In this document: one piece after another, positions 5,502-9,151 of the stretch
How the letters are laid out: the number at the start of each line of letters is the position of its first letter
Numbering within the stretch: position 1 is the stretch's first letter
NCBI GenBank assembly: GCA_963706885.1
Contig: CAVPNX010000006.1
Location: 1-9,151, forward strand
Reading direction: 5' to 3'
DNA: 9,151 bases
Origin: Prado023 sp963706885
GTDB lineage: Bacteria > Actinomycetota > Actinomycetes > S36-B12 > CAIYMF01
Position numbers and translations under genes: made by a program
The notes under the pieces: model-generated
What the model was told of the DNA's origin: nothing
What the model saw: only the letters and a program-made list of their open reading frames with translations
The model's database searches: none

Positions 5502-6899
5502 ATGGCCGATGCTGGCGACCGACTCCACGCCATCGATCTGGTGTGGCTGGAGATGCAGGGCGACGGGCCGCCGATCGCGATCGGGACGGTGGCACTGGCC
5601 GAGGGGGCCGCGCCGTCGGATGCCGAGTTGCTCGGCATGGTCGCCGGTCGGCTGGGGCGGATGCCGCGGCTGCAGCAGGAGCTGACGGAGTCCGGTGTCG
5701 GGCTGCTCCGCCCGGAGTGGGTCGAGGCGCAGGAGGTGGACGTAGCCGCGCACATTCACCGAGTCGATGCTTCCGCGTCCGAGGGGTATGCCGGTCTGGA
5801 CGCTGCGGTGGGCCACATCATGGAGCACCCCCTGCCCGAGGGTCAGCCGCTGTGGGACCTGTGGGTCGTCGACGGGCTCGAGGACCGGTGGGCGTTGGTC
5901 TGGCGGGTGCACCACACGATCGCCGACGGGCTGGGGGCCATGCTGATGCTCGGCCACGGCTTCGACTGTGAGCCCGACGGAGGGCTGACGCTGGCCGATG
6001 CGATCCTGGCCGCCCAGTCCGCAGCTCCTCGGAGACCGGTCGTGACGACCACGTCGGAGCACACTCCCATGGCCCTGGCCAGCGACGTGGGGCACCGCCT
6101 GACCCACGTGCTGGATGCGGTGCGCGGAGCCGTTCCCCACGTCATCCCCGCCGTGACCGCCGTCGTCCCGCATCCTCCGGGTCCGCTCACGGGCGCCGTT
6201 GGCACGGGGCGTGTGTGGGTCTCGGTCGACATCCCGCTCACAGAGGTCAAGGCGACGGGCCGTGCCCTGGGTGCGACGGTCAACGACATCGTCCTGGCAT
6301 GCGTCGCCGGAGGCTTCCGCGACCTGCTGATCCACCGGGGGGAGCCGGTCGACGGACGCCTGGTCCGCAACCTCGTCCCGGTGTCCACCCGACCCCCGGG
6401 GGATGACAGCGCGCAGAACCGGGTCACCGCGGTCCTGGGCCACCTCCCGGTCGGGATCGCCGACCCGGTGGAGAGGCTGGCAGCTGTCCGGGCTGGTGTG
6501 GCCCACGGCCGGGAGGCCGGTACGCCGGCGATGGCCTCCGCGCTGCTGGGACTGGTGGACCGGGCTGTTCCCGCGGCCCTCCAGGACCTGACCGTCGCGG
6601 CGGTCGGGCGCACCGCCCCGGCGTGGTTCATGGACACCCTGACGACCAACGTCCCCGGCCCCCAGTTCCCGGTGTTCGTATGCGGCCGGCGGGTGCGGGC
6701 GATGTATCCGCTCATCCCCGTGGCCGGGCACACGTGCATCACCACCGGCATCTTCAGCTACGACGGAACGCTCAACTTCGGCGTGACCGGCGACGCCGAC
6801 CAGGCCGGCGACGTCGAGGTCCTGGCGCGTGGGATCCGCAACGCGTCGGCGGAGCTGGCGCAGCACGCGGCGCTCATCGGCCGGCACGGGGCAGGCTGA
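5502..6899 (+). CDS. Wax ester synthase/diacylglycerol O-acyltransferase (WS/DGAT family)
   Basis: A 465-residue protein, the usual size for bacterial WS/DGAT enzymes. These transfer acyl groups from acyl-CoA to long-chain alcohols or diacylglycerol, making storage wax esters or triacylglycerol at the membrane or lipid-droplet surface. The catalytic HHxxxDG motif is present as HHTIADG (137-143), preceded by PLWDLWVVDGL (116-126). The C-terminal domain has NDIVLACVAGGFRDLL (261-276), LVPVSTR (291-297), TNVPGPQFPVFVCGRRV (382-398, the SNVPGP block with Thr for Ser) and FSYDGTLNFGVTGDAD (418-433). Start ATG 5502 follows a GGGAG and matches the family start near residue 10 (HAIDLVWLEM, 9-18); the longer frame upstream is antisense to the antiporter and Arg/Pro-rich. 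Actinobacteria usually carry several paralogues, so this one's main substrate is uncertain. Convergent with the HNH gene. Confidence 0.93.
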   Translation: MADAGDRLHAIDLVWLEMQGDGPPIAIGTVALAEGAAPSDAELLGMVAGRLGRMPRLQQELTESGVGLLRPEWVEAQEVDVAAHIHRVDASASEGYAGLDAAVGHIMEHPLPEGQPLWDLWVVDGLEDRWALVWRVHHTIADGLGAMLMLGHGFDCEPDGGLTLADAILAAQSAAPRRPVVTTTSEHTPMALASDVGHRLTHVLDAVRGAVPHVIPAVTAVVPHPPGPLTGAVGTGRVWVSVDIPLTEVKATGRALGATVNDIVLACVAGGFRDLLIHRGEPVDGRLVRNLVPVSTRPPGDDSAQNRVTAVLGHLPVGIADPVERLAAVRAGVAHGREAGTPAMASALLGLVDRAVPAALQDLTVAAVGRTAPAWFMDTLTTNVPGPQFPVFVCGRRVRAMYPLIPVAGHTCITTGIFSYDGTLNFGVTGDADQAGDVEVLARGIRNASAELAQHAALIGRHGAG

Positions 6900-6912
6900 C
6901 GGGCACGGAGAA

Positions 6913-6941
6913 GGCTGCGTGCGCATGGGCGAGCCGCAGCC
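6913..6941. terminator. Candidate bidirectional hairpin between convergent genes
   Basis: In the 47-bp gap between the WS/DGAT and HNH stops, GGCTGCG (6913-6919) pairs with CGCAGCC (6935-6941). An inner CGC/GCG stem closes an ATGG loop at 6925-6928. The structure is GC-rich with a small internal bulge. There is no U tract on either side, which is common for actinobacterial terminators. Position supports a terminator role for both genes; strength is unproven. Confidence 0.45.
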
Positions 6942-6946
6942 GAACC

Positions 6947-8530
6947 TCAGGCGGCGTGGGTCAATCGCTCGTGCGCGTGATCGGCATCAGGCCAGGTGTC
7001 CCGGGTGGTTCCCAGCGGGCTGGTCCACCGCATGCCGTGGTCCGGCAAAGCCTGCACCGCCCAGTTGTCATCGTGCTTGAGCCGATGATGGCGTCTGCAG
7101 AGGGCGTGCAGGTTGTCCGCACTGGTGGGGCCCACAGGGAAGGGGATGAGATGGTCGAGATCGCAGTCCCGCGCGGGGACTGAGCAACCGGGGAACCTGC
7201 AGGTGACGTCCCTCGTGCGCACGTGGCGGGCGAGTGCTGCCGGAGGCCGGTACGACCAGGAACCGACGTCCAGCAGGGCGCCGGTGGCCCGATCAGTGAG
7301 GATGTGTCGCCATCGCGCATCCCCGGCGGCGAGGCGCCGAACCAGGTCGGCCGGGATGATCCCGAATCCCGAGAGCTGCCCGGGGGTTTCGCTGAGCCCG
7401 GCCAGGCTGTCGATCGGGATGGTGATGTTGATCTGAGTCGAGACCGCGACCGTGCCCCCCGCGACCGCGCCCGCTCCGGCGACCGCGCCCGCCCCCGGGA
7501 CCGCGCCGGAGGGCACGCCGACCTCCGAATGGGTCGCGCCGCCCTCCGGACTCGGACGGCCCACGGCCAGTGCCGCCGCTCCGGCCGTCGGCGATGCGAC
7601 GCCCGGGGCCACGATCAGGTCGACGAGGGCATCGGCCAGGTACAGGTCGAAGGGACGCGCGGGGGTGTCGGGGATCGGTGGGCCGGACGTGCCGGGGGCA
7701 CCGGGACACCGGTCCGCTGCCCCAATGTCGTCCGCTCCGGAGGCACCGGGCCCCTCGGCGAGCGCCTGGTCCGCACGTTGCGTGGACAGGGCCAGCGCCC
7801 GGATCGCCGAGTAGACCCGCTCGGCGTCCGCGGAGTCCAGGCGGGCTGTGAGGTCGGCGGTGCCGTCGCCCTGGTGTGCGATCCACACCCCACGTTCGGC
7901 CAGGGCCCGGCGGCGGCGGGTCGCCACCGTGCTCGGATCGATCTGCGCCAACAGCCGCCGCAGGTGCCGATCCAACTGGCGGGCGGTGTGCCCAACCGCG
8001 TAGGCAAGGCCGGAGGACAGGATGTGAGCGCAGTCGGCCCCGTGCTCAGGACGACTCCGGCCCTCCACATCAACGCGGGGGACAAGGTAGAGGGCGCGGG
8101 CGAGGATGCCGGCCTTGGCCACATCAAGCTGGCCCCTCCACAGTGCTGCCCAGACCTCGGGCTGGTGGGTCAGCATCAGCGACTGCTCACGGAGCATCGA
8201 CCCGGACCTTCGCGATCGGCCCAGGGCCATCATCAGCACGTCGATGACCTGGTCGGCGACCACGCCTGCCGGGGTGTCCTCAGCGACCGCATGCACCGCA
8301 GCCGCCCGCAGCGCCGTGGCCTGGCCGACCACCGCCTCAACCGACTCCAGGACGTCCACCGACGCGCCGAACACGGCATGCTCGCCCGGTGGCGCCCCGG
8401 GTGGGATCGCGCGGATCATCCCCACCAGCGCCTCGAGCCCGACTTCGGCCGGATCAACCAGGACGCCGTCGTCGCCGCGAACCGCGATACATACATCGAT
8501 CACCAGAACCCCCATCCCTGACCCGAACAT
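6947..8530 (-). CDS. DUF222 / HNH endonuclease domain protein (13E12 repeat family type)
   Basis: A 527-residue protein typical of the actinobacterial DUF222-HNH family. The alpha-helical DUF222 part runs from about residue 20 to 310, including RGQLDVAKAGILARAL and ARQLDRHLRRLLAQIDP. A low-complexity Ala/Gly/Pro hinge follows (about 310-365). The HNH part spans about 430-515: TCRFPGC (443-449), DLDHLIPF (457-464), SADNLHALCRRHH (470-482). Zinc ligands C444, C449, C478 and H482, plus H460 and N473, make a complete nuclease core. Such proteins are thought to act on DNA, but their cellular role is not established. Start ATG 8530 was chosen because it lies inside a LexA box, giving the MF- start often seen in this family, with TAGTGT 8 nt upstream; ATG 8515 is the alternative (522 residues). 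Regulation is probably LexA-dependent. Confidence 0.87.
   Translation of the reverse strand: MFGSGMGVLVIDVCIAVRGDDGVLVDPAEVGLEALVGMIRAIPPGAPPGEHAVFGASVDVLESVEAVVGQATALRAAAVHAVAEDTPAGVVADQVIDVLMMALGRSRRSGSMLREQSLMLTHQPEVWAALWRGQLDVAKAGILARALYLVPRVDVEGRSRPEHGADCAHILSSGLAYAVGHTARQLDRHLRRLLAQIDPSTVATRRRRALAERGVWIAHQGDGTADLTARLDSADAERVYSAIRALALSTQRADQALAEGPGASGADDIGAADRCPGAPGTSGPPIPDTPARPFDLYLADALVDLIVAPGVASPTAGAAALAVGRPSPEGGATHSEVGVPSGAVPGAGAVAGAGAVAGGTVAVSTQINITIPIDSLAGLSETPGQLSGFGIIPADLVRRLAAGDARWRHILTDRATGALLDVGSWSYRPPAALARHVRTRDVTCRFPGCSVPARDCDLDHLIPFPVGPTSADNLHALCRRHHRLKHDDNWAVQALPDHGMRWTSPLGTTRDTWPDADHAHERLTHAA
7461..7508. repeat. 18-bp tandem repeat in the hinge of the HNH gene
   Basis: Two near-identical 18-bp units (GCGACCGCGCCCGCTCCG at 7461-7478 and its variant at 7479-7496) are followed by a partial third copy to about 7508. 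On the coding (minus) strand they encode Ala-Gly-Ala-Val-type repeats in the linker between the DUF222 and HNH parts. The repeat keeps frame (six residues per unit), so copy-number change would only alter linker length. Confidence 0.7.
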
Positions 8531-8537
8531 CTGTTCG
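8524..8537. promoter_or_regulatory. LexA-binding SOS box overlapping the HNH gene start
   Basis: CGAACATCTGTTCG is a perfect match to the Gram-positive/actinobacterial SOS-box core CGAAC-N4-GTTCG. It covers the ATG at 8530 of the minus-strand HNH gene and lies just downstream of TAGTGT (8544-8539), so bound LexA would block the promoter or transcript start. Mycobacterial 13E12 genes are known LexA targets. It is 103 bp from the DUF1801 start and need not affect that gene. Confidence 0.85.
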
Positions 8538-8538
8538 A

Positions 8539-8544
8539 ACACTA
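8539..8544 (-). promoter_or_regulatory. Candidate -10 element of the HNH gene
   Basis: On the minus strand TAGTGT (8544-8539) fits TAnnnT, with 8 nt to ATG 8530. A weak TTCCGT -35 lies 16 bp upstream. The predicted transcript start falls within or beside the LexA box, which fits repression by promoter occlusion. No ribosome-binding site precedes ATG 8530, in keeping with a leaderless message. Confidence 0.4.
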
Positions 8545-8603
8545 TCGCACCGCACCGACAACGGAAGGTGTCGTCCACAGGGGATCGCGAGGGCCTCGAA
8601 GGG

Positions 8604-8631
8604 CTCGACGTCCCGGGGCACCGGCTACCCT
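8604..8631 (+). promoter_or_regulatory. Candidate leaderless promoter of the DUF1801 gene
   Basis: CTCGAC (8604-8609) and TACCCT (8626-8631) are separated by 16 bp and resemble actinobacterial -35 and -10 elements. The TAnnnT hexamer ends 8 nt before ATG 8640, and no Shine-Dalgarno sequence lies between, so the transcript may start at the ATG itself. The -35 match is modest. Confidence 0.4.
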
Positions 8632-8639
8632 GTGCGCCC

Positions 8640-9093
8640 ATGGCCACCAGCACCGCTGCGACCGTCGAGGAGTACCTCGAGGAGCTCCCGGAGGATCGAG
8701 CCGCCGTCGTCGCCCATGTGCGCGACCTCGTCAACGCCAGCCTTCCGCCCGGGTATGTGGAGGGGATGCTCTACGGGATGGTCACGTGGATGGTTCCGCT
8801 CGAGGCCTATCCCAAGACGTACAACGGCAAGCCCCTGGCCTACGTCTCGCTGGCCGCGCAGAAGAACTACTACGCGCTCTACCTCATGGGCGTCTACGCC
8901 GACTCCGAGCAGGAGGCGAGGCTGCGCGAGGAGTGGGTCGGCACGCGGGACGAAGCTCGACATGGGCAGGAGCTGCCTGCGCTTCAAGCGCCTCGACGAC
9001 CTGCACGAGGACCTCGTGGCCCAGGTGATCGCCGCGGTACCGATGGACGAGTACGTGGAGCAGGCCAAGGCCGCGCACTCCGCCCGCAGGTGA
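8640..9093 (+). pseudogene. DUF1801 domain protein, frameshifted near 8946
   Basis: The first about 101 residues, from ATG 8640, read as the start of a DUF1801 protein (EEYLEELPEDR at 10-20, GYVEGMLYGMVTWMVPLEAYP at 38-58, YVSLAAQKNYYALYLMG at 68-84, EEWVG at 97-101). The frame then degenerates and stays open to the window end with Arg/Pro-rich sequence. The family continuation (GTKLDMGRSCLRFKRLDDLHEDL and VPMDEYVEQAKAAHSARR) sits in the frame offset by one base and stops at TGA 9091-9093. The span is 454 nt, one more than a multiple of three: dropping one base around 8945-8946 (ACGCGGG) restores TGTKLD and a 150-residue protein of normal size. This is therefore a single-base insertion, either a real mutation or a sequencing/assembly error. 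DUF1801 function is unknown; members are small cytosolic proteins. It is divergent from the HNH gene. Confidence 0.85.
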
Positions 9094-9115
9094 GCATCCT
9101 GCAACCCACGGCCCC

Positions 9116-9143
9116 GCAACCCCCAACCCCCAACCCGCAACCC
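9116..9143. repeat. Heptamer tandem repeat with G-quadruplex potential on the minus strand
   Basis: Four tandem 7-bp units, GCAACCC, CCAACCC, CCAACCC, GCAACCC, start 22 bp after the DUF1801 stop. A lone GCAACCC lies at 9101-9107. On the minus strand this gives four GGG runs separated by TTGC or TTGG, a canonical intramolecular G-quadruplex pattern. The array is close to the window edge. It may be an intergenic repeat or help end transcription; neither is shown. Confidence 0.7.
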
Positions 9144-9151
9144 GACGTCTG

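Noticed and set aside
5394..6926. Minus-strand open frame of 510 codons opposite the WS/DGAT gene
   Set aside because: Low-complexity Arg/Asp/His-rich translation without motifs, complementary to a complete WS/DGAT gene.
7223..8521. Plus-strand open frame of 432 codons opposite the HNH gene
   Set aside because: Antisense to a complete DUF222-HNH gene and without any recognisable motif.
8571..8579. DnaA-box-like TCGTCCACA
   Set aside because: Single copy with two mismatches to TTATCCACA and no cluster or AT-rich region, so no support for an origin.
8389..8940. First part of the plus-strand frame that ends at 9093, as an independent gene
   Set aside because: Only its last 50 codons carry family sequence (the DUF1801 C-terminus). 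The earlier part is Arg/Ser/Pro-rich and overlaps the HNH gene and the true DUF1801 frame.
1..9151. Defence island, toxin-antitoxin pair, prophage or transposon signatures
   Set aside because: No integrase, transposase, paired small genes, terminal repeats or direct-repeat spacer arrays were seen. The HNH protein is a 13E12-type gene and not part of a visible system.

Overview
The window is a gene-dense, roughly 70% G+C stretch of what looks like an actinobacterial chromosome. Support for this comes from a Nei2-type glycosylase, an actinobacterial DUF427 protein, a wax ester synthase/diacylglycerol acyltransferase, and a DUF222-HNH (13E12-type) nuclease gene with a CGAAC-N4-GTTCG LexA box. 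Genus cannot be set from the sequence alone. No tRNA, rRNA, CRISPR array, insertion sequence or att site was seen.

Layout: an AAC(3)-family acetyltransferase cut by the left edge (+, to 779) converges with a DUF427 gene (-, 784-1287). DUF427 is divergent from nei2 (+, 1344-2117) across 56 bp. nei2 overlaps by 8 bp, tail to tail, the last gene of a four-gene minus-strand run: ChaA-type cation/proton antiporter (4348-5430), UvrC-like GIY-YIG protein (3392-4306), flavodoxin-fold protein (2900-3379), SDR oxidoreductase (2110-2871). Gaps in the run are 41, 12 and 28 bp. Divergent from the antiporter is a WS/DGAT acyltransferase (+, 5502-6899). It converges on the DUF222-HNH gene (-, 6947-8530) across a 47-bp gap holding an imperfect hairpin. 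Divergent from that is a DUF1801 gene (+, 8640-9093) broken by one extra base near 8946. The window ends in GC-rich heptamer repeats with G-quadruplex potential on the minus strand. No gap exceeds 110 bp.

The genes do not form one pathway. Three relate to DNA repair or damage: Nei2, the UvrC-like nuclease, and the HNH protein whose start codon lies inside a LexA box. The most useful leads are that LexA box, the compact GIY-YIG plus UVR-like protein lacking the rest of UvrC, a Thr in place of the usual Asn in the Nei2 H2TH motif, a perfect 8-bp inverted repeat abutting the SDR start codon, and the DUF1801 frameshift. Several genes have a TAnnnT hexamer 6-8 nt before the start codon, consistent with leaderless transcription. 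I see no convincing new multi-gene system such as a defence island, biosynthetic cluster or secretion system.
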